A DNA stretch of 64,000 nt from Motacilla alba alba (GCF_015832195.1 NW_024037374.1:2666001-2730000), one strand, 5' to 3'; positions 43,861 to 56,847 are shown, numbered from the stretch's first letter. Notes: a model not told the origin generated them from the letters alone. Program-made: numbers and translations.

Positions 43861-44206
43861 TCAGAATAAGACTCCTTAACACTAATTAGCTGTTTAAGAG
43901 AGTATCATTTATTCAGCTCTGAGGTCCAGCAGGAGATAACTCCTAACCTTATGTGGACATGTAATTCTACCAGGGTGTTGCCTATACACAGTCACTAAAT
44001 GTGTATTACCATCTACCCGTTACCATAAAACCCACCCCAAATTCCCTGATTCAGTCCTTCCTTTCTCTATCACTGCATTCTTGAGCCAGATGTCTTCTTC
44101 TGGTCTTCCAACCATCCTTGCTGGGAAAGCAGGCCCTGCATGCCTTGTTCCTTGTGCTAGAAGTTCACAGGCACAGAAAAAATTGAACTAAACCTTTTGG
44201 TACCAA
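43861..44206 (-). mobile_element. Possible LTR fragment before A2
   Basis: AT-rich sequence with a minus-strand GAATAAATGATACTCTC (AATAAA) near 43,905, as in avian LTRs. It runs to the breakpoint at about 44,207, where copy A2 begins inside the GC-rich unit. Tentative. Confidence 0.4.
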
Positions 44207-46679
44207 GGCCAAGGCTTTGTGTGGGCAGGCAGAGGCAGGCAGGAGGCAGAGCTGTCAGCAAAGGAAGGGGCCAGCCAGGTGGGGCAGCCGGGGCATGACG
44301 ACAGCCTGCAGGGACAGAGGTGCAGGGCAGGGACACCGTGGGACAGCCTGGGCTGCACAGGGCACAGGGATGGGCAGCAGCTGCAAGGCCCTGCCAGAGC
44401 CAACTTGGGCAGCACTTGGGCCATGGCTGCTGGCCCTGGGCCTGAGGCCACGAGGGGACAAGTGACCCTTGCTGGCCTGGGGCCTCATTGCCTCCTTGTC
44501 CCTGCTCAGCAGCCAGGCAGGGGCCGCCCCATGCTCCTGCCCTTGGCATTGCACATCCCCACATGCCAGTGCCCATGCCGGGAAGAGCCCTGAGCAAGGA
44601 GGGAGGGACAGGATCTGCCTTGCCAGGGGCTGGGGCTCAGGCCTTGGCCCTTTGCATTCCTGAAACACATCCAGCTTTGTTCAGCACCAGGGACACCTTT
44701 GCCCTGCTTGTCCCCAGCTGTCATCACTGCCTCCAGTGCTCTGCTCTGACTGGAGTCTGGGGACACTTTCTCAGTTGTGTCCCTCACAGGGATCTCTTCA
44801 TAGTACCAGAAACTTCAGTGTTTCAATGCAACTGAGTTCTTGAGGATTTTGTGACATCACTGAGAGGTTGTGACATCATAGAGCTGGCTGTGATGTCACT
44901 GAGTAGTGTGTGAGGCCATAGAGCAGACTCTGCCATCATAGAGGGTGGCTCTGTGGCATCAGAGAGCTGGCTACGACATCAAAGAAGAGACAGTGACATC
45001 TTAGGTGACTTTGTGACATCACCATGTCTTCTGTGACATCACAGAGCAGTTGTATCACATCACAGGGTGACATCTCAGAGTTGGCTCTGTGACATCACAG
45101 GGGCTGTGTGGCATATAGAAGGCTGTGTGACATCACAGAAGGTAGTATGACATCACAGAGGGTATGTGTATCATCCTAAGAAGGCTGTTTGACATCACAG
45201 GGGCTGTGTGAGGTTACTGGGGAGGTCACTCTGCCCCAGCCACCCCCTCACAGTTCCCCCCAGAGAAGTCTAATGCTGCTCGTGCACAGCAGGGTCCCCT
45301 TTCCCCCTGGGTACCCCCACCCCCGGTGCCACAGCCTCGCCCAGAGGATGTTCCACAAGATCCACCCCAGAGCCTGACACCGGGATGGGGCCTGGGGCCG
45401 TGGGGGATGGGACAGGGGGACACGGACCCCCCTGGCAGCGTCCCCGTGTCCCCCAGGGCCAGAGCCTAGACCAGGGATCTTTCACCCTGTTACAAACCAG
45501 GGCTTGAGAGCGCTGAAAAAATTCCTTGCAAGGGATCAGCAAAAACCAGATTTAATATTCAGCAACAGCACCACAAAGTTCCTTGGCAAGAGTCACTCTG
45601 CTCCTGACTGGACACTTCAGGCACACCAAGGAAACAAAGCAACAACAAAACCCAAACAAAATCCAGGCAATCATACAGAGAAATGAACAGAGAACTGTCC
45701 CTTTGTGTCTGTGTGTGACAAGAGGACAGTGAGGGCAAGGATAAAAGGATTATGGTCTAAAAGCTTAACAGAGCTTAAAATTAACAGGACTTGACTTATA
45801 CCTTAACCCTGACTGATACCTTAAACTTTACAATATAGCAAAAGAACAGCACTTAACAGTATTTAACCAAACTTATAACCTATGACTTTGCAATTTAACA
45901 GAGGAATAATATTTAACAGTATTTACCTCAGCCTATAGCTTATATTAAACATAACGACTTAGTAAAAGAACAACTCTTAGAAGCAATTCACTTGAGTTTT
46001 TCCTCATGGCTTAACCTTACTTACAGGCCTGACTAACTCAGCTATCCAAGGCACTCAAGCCCCTCAGAGAGCAGCATTTCTGCCCCATTTCCCCAGCACA
46101 GGCACTCCTGTGTGCACACAGACACCAAGAGTCAGTGCAAGGCACCTGTAAGAAATTCCCCTGAGGGCAGGAAATGCTCACTGTGGAGGCTTTGGCATCT
46201 CCCCAGTGGGTGAAGGGCTGAGTCTGGAGGAGTGGGGGGATTGACCCAGGCTCCGTCATTGTTCAGGGATCCCTGAGTGCAGCAAACGGGAGAGTTCCCG
46301 GCTGGGAGAGGCCCCACTCCGAGGGAGTCGCTGGCCCAGGAGAGCTCCAAGGGGCTCCTTTTGGAGCTGTTTGTAGGGCCCCAAGAGAGGGGCTTCAGTC
46401 CCAGCAATGGCTCATCCTGGCCACACTCGGCATCAACAGCTTTCTTTGGCAGTGTGAGAACAGGGATGTTGTGCCACTGAGGGAACAAAAGCAGTTCCCA
46501 GGGCTGCTCCTACAGAAAGCAGGAGCTCCTTGGGCAGCAGCAGGGCCTGGGGCAGCCAGTGTTTGTGATGAACTGCAGAGGAGCTGAGCCCAGGGGCTGC
46601 TGGCCAAGGCCGAGGCCCAAGGAGCATTTCTCAGCTGGCAGGGCGGCCTGAGAAGGGGAGGGGGGAATGCAGCAGCACA

Positions 46680-47395
46680 GGGCCCATGGAACCAAGGGAG
46701 CATTGTGACACTGTGGGGCCCTGTGAGACCAAGGGACCATTGTGACACTGTGGGGCCTCATGGAATCATGGAGAGCACTGTGACATTGCTGGGCCTCATG
46801 GAACCACAGGGACCATTATGACACTTTGGGGTATCATGGGACCACAAGGCCATTGTGACACTGTGAGACCCCATGGATCCAAAAGTCCTTTGTGACATTG
46901 CAATGCCTCATGGAACCATGGAGAAACCATGAAGAGACTGCACAGCCTCATGGAACCCAGGAGACCATTGGGACACTGTGAGGCCCTGTGGAATAAGCAA
47001 AGCATTGTGACACTGTGAGGCCTCATGGAACCAGTGAGACCAGTGTGACCCTGGGGGTCCCCACAGAACCAAGAGGACCATTGTGACACTGTGGGGCCTC
47101 GTGAAACCAAGAGGCCTTTGTGACACTGCAGGGCTGCATGGAACCAAAGGTCCATTGTGACATTGCAGGGCCTCGTGTCATCAGGGGTCCATTGTGACGC
47201 CAGGGATCCAAAGGAGACCATTGTGACACTGCAAGGCACCATGGAATCATTGGGACCATTGTGACACTGCGGGGCCTTATGAAACCTAGAGGCCACTGTG
47301 ACATTGTGGGACCCCATTGAACCAAGGGTCCATTGTGACACTGCAGGTCTTCTTCTAATCAAGGCACCATTGTGACACTTCAGGGCCCCATAAAA
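46680..47395. repeat. M2 minisatellite, copy in A2
   Basis: Core positions at 46,701, 46,738, 46,776, 46,813, 46,851 and 46,888 show spacing of 37-38 bp. The reverse strand gives a 224-codon frame (47,470-46,796), the longest M2-derived one. Confidence 0.9.
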
Positions 47396-50300
47396 CCAAG
47401 GGAACACAGAACAGGTCTGGCTGGTTTGGCCTCCCCTGGAATGCCTGACTGGTCCAGCTGACCTTGGCATGTTGAGGATCGCTTCTCATCTGCTGGTGAA
47501 ACTCTGGGGCTCCATGCTTTCCTTCCTGTGAAAAAGAACTCTCCTTCTCCTCCAGGCATCCATGGCCAGAATTGGGATTTCACCTCCCAATTTCTTTATA
47601 TCCAGGGATTGTTCCAATAGGAATATTGCCAGGACAAGTCTGGCTGGCAGTGCTTTCAAAAGGATCATTTCCCATCTGTCTCCAAAACATCGGGAAGGCT
47701 CCGTGCTTTCCTTCCTATGGGAAAGAACAGTCCTGCTAATCCAGGCACCCATGGGTGAGATTGGGATTCCACCTCCAAAATTCCTTAAATCGAAAGACTG
47801 CTCCCGGAAAAAATCTGCCATTGCTGACAAGTCTGGCTGGCCTTGGACTAGTGAGGCTCTCACCTGCCTTCCAAACACTGGGGCTCTGTGCTTTCCTTCC
47901 TATGGAAAAGAACTGTCCTTCTCAGCCAGGTGCCCATGGCCACAATTGGGGTTCCACCTCCAACATTGCCTACCGTGAGAGACTGGAGCAGATTGTTGGC
48001 TCAAAACATTTCATGTGTGAGGGAGGAAGGGGCAGGTCCAGCCTTGCCCTGCCCTGGAACCCCCGTGTTATGTTTGCCTAATTATCCAATCACAAATAAA
48101 AACCAAAAAGAATTAATTCTAGCAGCAATTTTAATGAAGTAGTTTAGAATATATAAAATTGAATACACTCAAAATATTGGCAGTATATTTTGGTTAAAAT
48201 GAGGAATAATCTGGTTCTGATAATAACGCATAAGCAAAAGATTACCGTGGGGTACGGAGTGCGAGGGCTTTGGGACCCCTGCCACCTCACGTACAAGGTC
48301 ATCAAGTTACAATTCCCCTTTTTATGCTGTGTGCCATCACCATATCCTCCTATTTTCGATTTGTCACATTCCTATTTCCACCCTCATCATCATCTTCATC
48401 ACACATGTGCCACCATCCCTTTTAGGTGGTCGCAGCACTCTTTGGGGGTGGTCTGAGGAAGGCTTCTCCTCTTCCTCAGGTGTCCTTTATTTCACTTTTG
48501 GATTACACATGCGCACCAAGCTGGTATAGTATGAGCCAAAACTAACATTATATGAGCCAATGCCATGTTCTAACATTAAAGCAATAAATCTCATCACATT
48601 AACATGTTCCTGATTTCCACCCAAGTTTCCCCTCTCTTTCAGATAAATTTAGTAATTGTTATCTCTTACTCCTTCCTGTTCTGAACATCTGCAGGTGAAA
48701 GGGGGGGAGCGGACCCCTCCCCTCCCTTCTTCCTGGCATTTCACTTTTTAACCATTTTGGTATCTCCAAATAATAATTACTGTATCAATATTGATTACTG
48801 TTTCAATTTTGTCAGCACGAATCACACCTATCTATCACAATTAGATACTAGGAAAAAGCTTTTACTGAAAAAGTGATAAAGTACTGGAATTGTCTGCCCT
48901 GGGAGGTGGGGGAGTCACCATCCCTGGATGTGCTTACAAAAAGACTGGATATAGTACTGAGTGCCATGGTCTAGTTGAGATGGTGTTAGGGCATGCGTTG
49001 GACTTGATGATAGTAGATATATATAGATATGATGATAGTAGATAGTAGAGGTAGATAGGAGACAAGATGGAGGATCTGGGGTGTTGTCTGAGCTGCTGCT
49101 TCTTCTTCATCTACTCCATTTTCTGCAGTGTTGGTGGCACAGGGTGATTGGTTATGGGAACCCACAGGGCAGAGGTTACGTGGACAGACAAAGAATTAGT
49201 TATTGGTAGAATGATAGAAATGAAGTGCATTTTCAGTGTTAATTGGAGAAAACAGCTTTAAAAGACCTTGAAACTGTACATCTTGTGATCATTTTTGCTG
49301 TACTTGCTTGTGTGCTAAGTCTGGTGCAGACTGCGTGCCAAACATCTGATAAGATAACAATAAACAGCAACCTGAAGACCAAAACAGTCCCGTGTGTCTG
49401 TCAGTCCAGGCACAGAACTGTTAAAAGAGGTTTCCCCCCATCAGGGGAGCCTCGGGGGCCCAACAAGGGGCCAGCACACTTGTCCAGGAGCCCATGGCCA
49501 AAACTGGGATTCCACTTCCAACATTGCCAGTTATGACAGACTGGAGCAGATTGCTGGCTGGAAACATTTCCTGTGGGGGGGAGGAAGGGGCAGGTCCAGC
49601 CTTACCCTGCCCTGCAAGCCCAGCACTGCCCTGCCCTGGAAGCCCAATCCCCCCAGAGCCTCTATCCCAGCCCAGCAGTGTCTGCCAGTCCCTGGCACAG
49701 CACAGGCAATGCTCCACAGCCACCTCTGCAGCCCCCAGCCCAGCTCCTGAGGGACCAAATGAGCCCAAGGCCCACCTGGGGGAAGGGCCCAGGGAGACCA
49801 AGGGGTATTGAAGGCTGAGCACAAGGCAAGCACACATCTTGACCCTACCTCCTCTTGGAATTTCCATCTGAACACTGCTGGAATCCAGGAGTTGGTAGCT
49901 GTGAGTGTGCTTCTCTGTATCTTTTTTGTCTTTCTCTCTTTCTGTGTCTTCTTCTTCTCTTTCTGTGCTCCTGCAAATTTGGATTGACATTAAATTGAAC
50001 AGGCTTAGAGCTTGTGCAGTTGAATGGTCCAGGTCAATGCTTTGAGAAGTGTTTTTTGTTGATTGAATGTCTGTCGTAGTTTGACATGAGAAGAATTTTA
50101 AAAAGTAATACAAAACTTGTTGTGTAACTGACAATCTGTTAAACCACAAAGATGCTGAACACGCCTCTGTGAAACACAGATGTTCAAGATGAAAAAACCC
50201 AGGAACCTCCTCTTTCTTCTCCAGTCAACAAAGAAGTAGCGGCCCTGACCCCAGCCCCCATCTCAACCAAACCAAACCGAACCAAAGCAAGCAACCCTGC

Positions 50301-51087
50301 CTTGGGCTGAGCCCCTTCCCTGCTCCCCAGGCTGCCCCCCTCCCATCAGCCCCATTCTAACCAAACCAAACCCCAACAACAACCAAAGAGGAAAACAAAA
50401 GAGGCTACAAAAGCCCAACCAGAACAAAGCCAGCCACAGCTATTCAAATCTCACCATCAAGCCCCCTCCCCCCAACACGACTCAAACCAAAACCCCTACA
50501 ACCTACAACCCACACAAAATAACCCTACAACTAATATTAAGCACAAAAAAAACCAAAAAACCAACCAGAAAACCAATCCTAACACAGCCCAACCACAACT
50601 TCCACCACAAGTTACTGGCTGGTCAGGTATTAACCCTTTTAATACTTCAATCCTCCCTCGTCTAAAGAAAAACAAAATACAAGCATATTAAAAAACAACA
50701 TAAAACCATCAAACTTCATAAAGAAGAAATTAAATCCCCCCAAAAAAAGAAAAAATACCTTAATCTTAAAACTAAATCCTCTTGTAAAATGTAAAGAAAA
50801 AGGCTTTTTCTTCATAATACATAAAACTATAAAATAATAAAAATATTCAAAATAATAACTAACTAGAAATTTCAGATTTCGTCTTTTTACATTGTTTGTA
50901 AAAAAATGTTGCAAAGAAAAAAAAAGTGTTTTAAGGAATTCATTTTAATACTTACTATCTTTTTTCTTTTAATTACTTTTAATAAATTTTTCTTTATACC
51001 CTTTTAAAATGTTAAGCCTGCTTTACCTTTGTCATAATCCTATCTCACAAGAAAATAAAGATATAAATAATAACCAACAATAAAACC

Positions 51088-51489
51088 TGTTGGGTCTCAC
51101 CCCTGGATTGGGATGACCCCAAGAGATGGAAAAGTCTCTCCTCCAACCTGTGCCTTCAAAGAAAGTCTCAGTAGTCCTCTGTTGTCCGGTCTCAGGTTGA
51201 TTATTGTTGGTTATCTAAAGATTCTTTTCCTGAACTGCTGTGGCCCGTTCAGCAGCTCAGACAAAGGCACACTGCCCTCCCAGGGGGCTGGTGCCATCTT
51301 TTATATCACACATTACGTGTTACATGTTTATGCTTTTTCTCCAATACCTACTATCTATATTGAATGGTGACTTTCTACTCTAAACCAATCTGTGAGTGCC
51401 AACATCACCAAAGACATGGAGGCTAGGAAGGAGAAAGAAAGAGGACAGGGCACACCCAAATCCCTCCATCTTAGAACCCCTGACCCACA
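51088..51489 (-). mobile_element. ERV-N family LTR in A2, cut by gap
   Basis: Matches 7,265-7,667 almost base for base; its U3 start would lie in the gap. Confidence 0.85.
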
Positions 51490-52489
51490 NNNNNNNNNNN
51501 NNNNNNNNNNNNNNNNNNNNNNNNNNNNNNNNNNNNNNNNNNNNNNNNNNNNNNNNNNNNNNNNNNNNNNNNNNNNNNNNNNNNNNNNNNNNNNNNNNNN
51601 NNNNNNNNNNNNNNNNNNNNNNNNNNNNNNNNNNNNNNNNNNNNNNNNNNNNNNNNNNNNNNNNNNNNNNNNNNNNNNNNNNNNNNNNNNNNNNNNNNNN
51701 NNNNNNNNNNNNNNNNNNNNNNNNNNNNNNNNNNNNNNNNNNNNNNNNNNNNNNNNNNNNNNNNNNNNNNNNNNNNNNNNNNNNNNNNNNNNNNNNNNNN
51801 NNNNNNNNNNNNNNNNNNNNNNNNNNNNNNNNNNNNNNNNNNNNNNNNNNNNNNNNNNNNNNNNNNNNNNNNNNNNNNNNNNNNNNNNNNNNNNNNNNNN
51901 NNNNNNNNNNNNNNNNNNNNNNNNNNNNNNNNNNNNNNNNNNNNNNNNNNNNNNNNNNNNNNNNNNNNNNNNNNNNNNNNNNNNNNNNNNNNNNNNNNNN
52001 NNNNNNNNNNNNNNNNNNNNNNNNNNNNNNNNNNNNNNNNNNNNNNNNNNNNNNNNNNNNNNNNNNNNNNNNNNNNNNNNNNNNNNNNNNNNNNNNNNNN
52101 NNNNNNNNNNNNNNNNNNNNNNNNNNNNNNNNNNNNNNNNNNNNNNNNNNNNNNNNNNNNNNNNNNNNNNNNNNNNNNNNNNNNNNNNNNNNNNNNNNNN
52201 NNNNNNNNNNNNNNNNNNNNNNNNNNNNNNNNNNNNNNNNNNNNNNNNNNNNNNNNNNNNNNNNNNNNNNNNNNNNNNNNNNNNNNNNNNNNNNNNNNNN
52301 NNNNNNNNNNNNNNNNNNNNNNNNNNNNNNNNNNNNNNNNNNNNNNNNNNNNNNNNNNNNNNNNNNNNNNNNNNNNNNNNNNNNNNNNNNNNNNNNNNNN
52401 NNNNNNNNNNNNNNNNNNNNNNNNNNNNNNNNNNNNNNNNNNNNNNNNNNNNNNNNNNNNNNNNNNNNNNNNNNNNNNNNNNNNNNNNN
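51490..52489. other. Assembly gap of exactly 1,000 N
   Basis: Exactly 1,000 undetermined bases, probably a placeholder length. The right side (52,490 onward) does not continue copy A2 as known from A1, so the true missing sequence may be longer or the join may be a scaffold join. Frames reported across it are artefacts. Confidence 0.98.
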
Positions 52490-53499
52490 GGACAGAGAAT
52501 TCAGCTGCAAGACTCAGAGAATTCTGCTGCCAGAGATCATTTCTGCTCACACTGTCCCTTGCAGAAAGGTGACACCATTCCAGGCAGCCTGGACTGAGCA
52601 GGTGCTTCCTGAGTGGGGTTTGTTGTTCAGGAAACCTGCTCAGGCTTTTCCATTCTTTCCCTGCCAACAGGAAAACTCCTCCTGGGCCTGTGTGCAGGCA
52701 GAGGCCTGAGGAGAGCAGGTGGCACATGGTGCAATGGGCTGGGCCATGGAGCTGCAGAGCTCAGGGGACAAGGTTCTGCTGCAGGGCACAGGGATGTCAG
52801 TGCCAGCTGGGCCATGTCAGACATGGTGAGGCTGGGGGTGAGGAGCAGCTTGTCCAAACAGGGTCAGCCCTCCAGGGGCTCATTCTTCTGCATGCCCAGA
52901 CCTCCCAAGGAGGCATTCAGCATCAAGATGACCTGGGGAATGCTTCTATCAGCTCTTCTCTGAACTGGAAAATAAAAACATACTCACTTGATTAAAGAAA
53001 AAAGGTCAGGAGGTGCAGTTTGAAATCTTCACCCTTGAAGGTATTCTAAACAGACTCCAGTGAGCTGCACAAGCCCTGGAGACTTGAACACTATTGAAGA
53101 AAGAAAAGAGCCCCTGAGGGCTTTCTGTATTTTTTTGAGCCTCACTGTGGTTTTGGGGCTGTGTCCAGGACCCTCAGGCACTAAGAGAAGGCTGAAGAAG
53201 CTGCTCAAGGAGTCAGAAGCAAAACTCCAAGTCCATTGGAGCATCACTGGGCCCCAATGAGGGCAGGGAGTGCCAAAGGCTCCCCAGGGACTGCTGAGAG
53301 CAGATCCTTGAGGCCAGGATTGCAGGGAGCCCAAGGCTCTGAGCAGGGAACTGCAATGCTGAGCAAGGCCTGGGCTGGCTGGGGGAAGCAGAAAGGCCAA
53401 GCCCTGAGCCCAGCCTGGCACAGCAGGGCCTGTCCCTCACGGGTGCCTCGGGGCTGTTTGTGGGGCACTGGGATGTGAGGGGCAGTGAGGACAAATGCC
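52490..53499. other. Unassigned sequence right of the gap
   Basis: No recognisable gene. 53,220-53,470 resembles the GC-rich flank sequence of the receptor region (AGGGACTGCTGAGAGCAGAT, GGCACAGCAGGGCCTGTCCC). Open frames on both strands lack domains. Confidence 0.4.
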
Positions 53500-53690
53500 A
53501 TAAACCTGTGTGACACTCCAGATCCTCATGGAACCAAGGGGCCAGTGGGACACTGTGGGAAGTTGTGGAACCAAGGGGATCATTGCAGCACCGTTGGGGC
53601 CCATGGAACCAAGGGGCCAGTGCGACACTGTGGGGCCTCATGGAAACAAGAGGCCACTGTGAGCCTGCAGGGCTGCAACACCCCAGAACA
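53500..53690. repeat. M2 minisatellite, short block
   Basis: About five units with GTGGGACACTGTGGG / GGAACCAAGGGGCCAGTG, same orientation as in the A copies. Confidence 0.75.
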
Positions 53691-53779
53691 CTGAAATGCT
53701 GGGGGTAACCAAAGGCTCCTTTCCTTGAGTTTGGTGCACAGGAGAAACACCAACCAGATATTCTCAACATGGGCAGATG

Positions 53780-53925
53780 CAAAGAATCTTCTTGGTAGGA
53801 AGGGACCCACAAGGATCATCAAGTCCAGCTCTTAAGTGAATGGCCCACACAGGGATTGAACCCACAGCCTCAGCGATATCAGCACCATGCTCTAACCAAC
53901 TGGGCCAAGAGGTCAAAATGACACC
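53780..53925 (-). mobile_element. tRNA-Ile-derived SINE with CR1-like tail (TguSINE1-like)
   Basis: The minus strand reads as a degenerate tRNA-Ile head. The Pol III A box is TGGCCCAGTTGG at 53,896-53,907 and the B box GGGTTCAATCCC at 53,852-53,863, with the anticodon-arm region GGTGCTGATATC between them. The head joins GAGCTGGACTTGATGATCC and GTCCCTTCCTACC, a CR1 3' end that LINE reverse transcriptase would recognise. This design is known for the zebra finch SINE. It is not a tRNA gene: the acceptor stem does not pair and the tail is LINE-like. Confidence 0.82.
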
Positions 53926-53929
53926 AAAT

Positions 53930-54539
53930 TTTACTGGCAAAATATAGAGAATCAAGGAACTCTGGCAAAGGGTTTACTACAACATCCACTTCAACATAAA
54001 ACTCTTATCATAGTGTTAACTTCATTAGCTTAGCCCATTTAACCTAAAAACCATTAACACTTTTGATGTTAAGTCACCCAAAAATGTCCCAGGTAAGCAG
54101 GATTAGAAGGAGAAGAAATAGAGAACAATAAAAAGACAGAAGAAGATCAATAGAAAGACACGCACATGGATACCAACTTCTCAGGTTCCAGCATGCCCAG
54201 GAGAAGGCAGGATCCAGACCAGGCACTGGCCTCGTGCTGTGGCTTTTAACTCCCTGTGCCTCCATGGGCCCGCCCCTGGGGTGGAACTACCAGTGGCTTA
54301 CCCAATCAGAGTCAGATTAGACACCAGCTAATTAGAACCAGCTGCTAGTTCATGATTGATTGACAGCTCAGCCAATCAGATCTGGGCTACACTGCCCCCG
54401 CTGTGTGATTGACAGCTGTGCCAGGCCAGGGCTGGGGGCGGGGCTCTGTCCCACCACAAACCAAGGCCTGACCCGGCCCTGGCCCCACGCGGGCATTCCG
54501 AGCATCCCGGTGCTCAGACATGGATCTCATCCAGCCTCT
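53930..54539. mobile_element. Possible LTR or flank related to the T-rich elements
   Basis: 53,935-53,990 resembles 9,310-9,375 (TTTACT...AAT.AGAGAA...CTCTGGC/TTTGGCCAAAGG), and 54,100-54,230 resembles the AGAAAGAC...GGATTCCAG block at 10,930-11,040. The rest (54,240-54,540) is GC-rich with CCAATCAGA boxes (54,300 and 54,374), a promoter-like feature. Ends unclear. Confidence 0.4.
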
Positions 54540-54745
54540 GACAGCGACCACGGTGACACTACGGAACCCCATGGAGCCATGGGTCAGTTGTGACACTCTG
54601 GGGACCTTGTGGAATGAAAGGAGACCATTGTGTGACTCCCAAGGAACCAAGGGCCCAGAGTGACACAGTGGAGCCCAGAGTGTCACGGAGGAGCCATTGT
54701 GACCCTGTGGGTCCCCATGGAGCCAAGGGAACATGGAACAGGCTG
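54540..54745. repeat. M2 minisatellite, short block
   Basis: About five units, including GGTGACACTACGGAACCCCA and CATTGTGACCCTGTGGG. Confidence 0.75.
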
Positions 54746-54749
54746 ATGC

Positions 54750-55180
54750 CTTATGTTTTAGCTTTCATATTTTCCAGATTCTGTTCTGCACTAGTCTGTA
54801 ACTCTGAACTTCATACAGAGTGTCAGCAAGTTCTCTTCACACTGTAGTTAAACAAAACAATCTTTTCCCTGCCTGAGAAGCAAGGACACCGTTGCAGCTT
54901 CAGGCCCAAAACATGTAAACAACAGTGAATTGAGGGGAGCAATCTGGGAGGATGTGACTTCATAACCTGAAGCTGTAATTGGACAATTAACCTCAATGTG
55001 TAAATGGACCAAAACTTATAGAAGACTCATGACCCATTGTCCATCTTGGGTGTAGCCCTGGCCGGGCTCTTGTACTGCCCCAGGTGTATCCTTTGAAGGG
55101 CTTTTTAATAAATCCCTACTTCATTCCTGTAACACTGTCTAGCCTCTGTCCTAGGTCGCCTCTCAGGGCTTCAAGGCCTG
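54750..55180 (+). mobile_element. Probable solo LTR
   Basis: Starts near TGTTTTAGCTTTCATATTTT and has a TATA-like CTTATAGAAG near 55,016, then AATAAA at 55,107-55,112 within CTTTTTAATAAATCCC, followed by a TTCATTCCTGTAACACTGTC-type U5. The layout is that of a gammaretrovirus-like avian LTR. No target duplication identified. Confidence 0.6.
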
Positions 55181-55189
55181 TCTGGCTGG

Positions 55190-56720
55190 GCCACCTGGGG
55201 GCTGCCTGACAGGTCCAGCTGCCCTTGGCATGTTGAGGGCTGCTGCTCATCAGCCCCTGGAGCACTGGGGCTTTGTGCTCTCCTTCCTGTGGAAAGAACT
55301 GTCTTTCTCCTCCAGGTGTCCATGGCCAAAATTGAGATTCTTCCTCCAAATTCCTTATATGCAAAGATTGTTCCCAGATGAAATCTGCCAGGACAGACAG
55401 ATCTGGCTGCCTTGGCCACCCAAGGGCCACCTCTCATCTGCCTTTCAAACGCTGGGACCATGTGCTTTGCTTTCCTATGGGAAAAAAGTGCCTTTCACAT
55501 CAAGGCACCCATGGCCAAAGTTGGGAATCCACCTCCAGGATTCCCTATATCCAAGGATAACTCCCAGACAAAAGCTGCCAGGACTGACAAGTCTGGCTGG
55601 CCTTGGCTTCCTGAGGGCTGGCACCCATCTGCCTGTGAAACACTGGCACTCTGGGCTTTCCTTCCTAATGAAAAGAACTCTTCTTCCTATCCATGTACCC
55701 AAAAATTGAGATTCCACCTCCCAAATGCCCTGTGTCCAAGGATTTCCCCCAGATGTCAGGAGAGACAGATCTGGCTCTCTTGGTCCATGGGTGGTCTCCT
55801 CTCATTTTCTTCCAAAACACTTGCACTTCATGCTTTTCTTTCCTATGGGAAAAACCATCCACCTCGACCAGGTGCCCATGGTCAAAATTGAGATTCCACC
55901 TCCCAAATTCTGTATGTCCAAGGATTTCTCTGTGACAAAAGCTGCCAGGACAAACAGGTCTGACTGGCTTGGCCTCTCAGGAGCCTTCTCTCTCTGCTTC
56001 TGGCCCTGAAACCCTTGGGCTCTGTGCTTTCCTTCCAATGCAAAAGAAACATCCTTCTTATCAATGCAGAAATGGCCAAAATTGGGATTCCACATGCAAA
56101 ATCCCCTATATCCAAAGATTGATTTCAGACAAAAGCTGCCAGGACAGAGAGGTCTGGCTGCCCTTGGCCTCTGGTGACTGCCCCTCATCTGCCCCTGCAA
56201 CACTGGGGCTCGGTTGTTTCCTTCCTATGGAGACCATGGTGACACTGTGGGCCCATGGAATCAAGGGAACATGGAACAGGTCTGGCTGATTTGGCCTCTC
56301 AGAGGCGACCTGATAGGTCTGGCTGATCTTGGAATGTCAAGGGCTGCTTCTCCTCTGCCCATGAACCACTGGGGCTCCATGCTTTCCTTCCCATGGAAAA
56401 GAACTGTCTCTATTTTCAGATGCCCATGGACAAATTTGGTACTACCCATGAAAAATTTCCTGTATGCAAGGGTATCTCCCAGACAAAAGCCTACCAGCTC
56501 TGGCTGGCCTTGGCCTCTGGTGGTCACCTCTCATCTGCCTTGGAAGCACCAGGGCTCTGTGCCTTTCTTCCTAGGGAAGAGAACTTGCCTTCTTGTCCAG
56601 GAGCCATGGCAGAAATTGGAATTTGGCCGCCAAAATTCCATCTATCCCAGGATTGCTCCCAGACAAAAGCTTCCAGGACAGACAGCTCTGCCTGGCCTTG
56701 GCCTCTGGTGATTTTCTTAG
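55190..56720. repeat. M3 repeats, largest array
   Basis: About eight diverged units. The GTGCTTTCC landmark recurs at about 55,272, 55,460, 55,651, 55,829, 56,023 and 56,213 (period 178-194), then two units after a short M2-like piece at 56,225-56,280. Many units hold the words CCAGGACAGACAG and CCCATGGCCAAAATTG. Confidence 0.87.
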
Positions 56721-56847
56721 ACTATGAGCTGAATGATTTCATCTCTAACACCTTGGAGAGGGCCCAGAGATCTCCCAAGCCGGGGTTTACAGGCCTCAAG
56801 AACATAACCCATACATGGAGGCTGATGTGCCTGGGCTCAGCTGTGAG

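Larger units (their letters stand above)
44207..51489 (+). repeat. Segmental duplication copy A2
   Basis: Equivalent to about 212-7,667 of A1. Sub-parts: M1 44,840-45,210; GC- and A/T-rich stretches 45,210-46,680; M2 46,680-47,395 (about four units shorter than in A1); M3 47,410-48,060; A/T-rich 48,060-48,835; CR1 end 48,838-49,013; LTR-like element 49,013-49,423; T-rich element (inverted) 49,773-51,087; ERV-N LTR from 51,088, cut by the gap. No gene recognised. Confidence 0.9.

Noticed and set aside
51380..52727. Four long open frames of 376-437 codons
   Set aside because: They are made almost entirely of undetermined bases in the gap.
53780..53925. A functional tRNA-Ile gene
   Set aside because: The acceptor stem does not pair, and the sequence continues into a CR1 3' end, as in a SINE.
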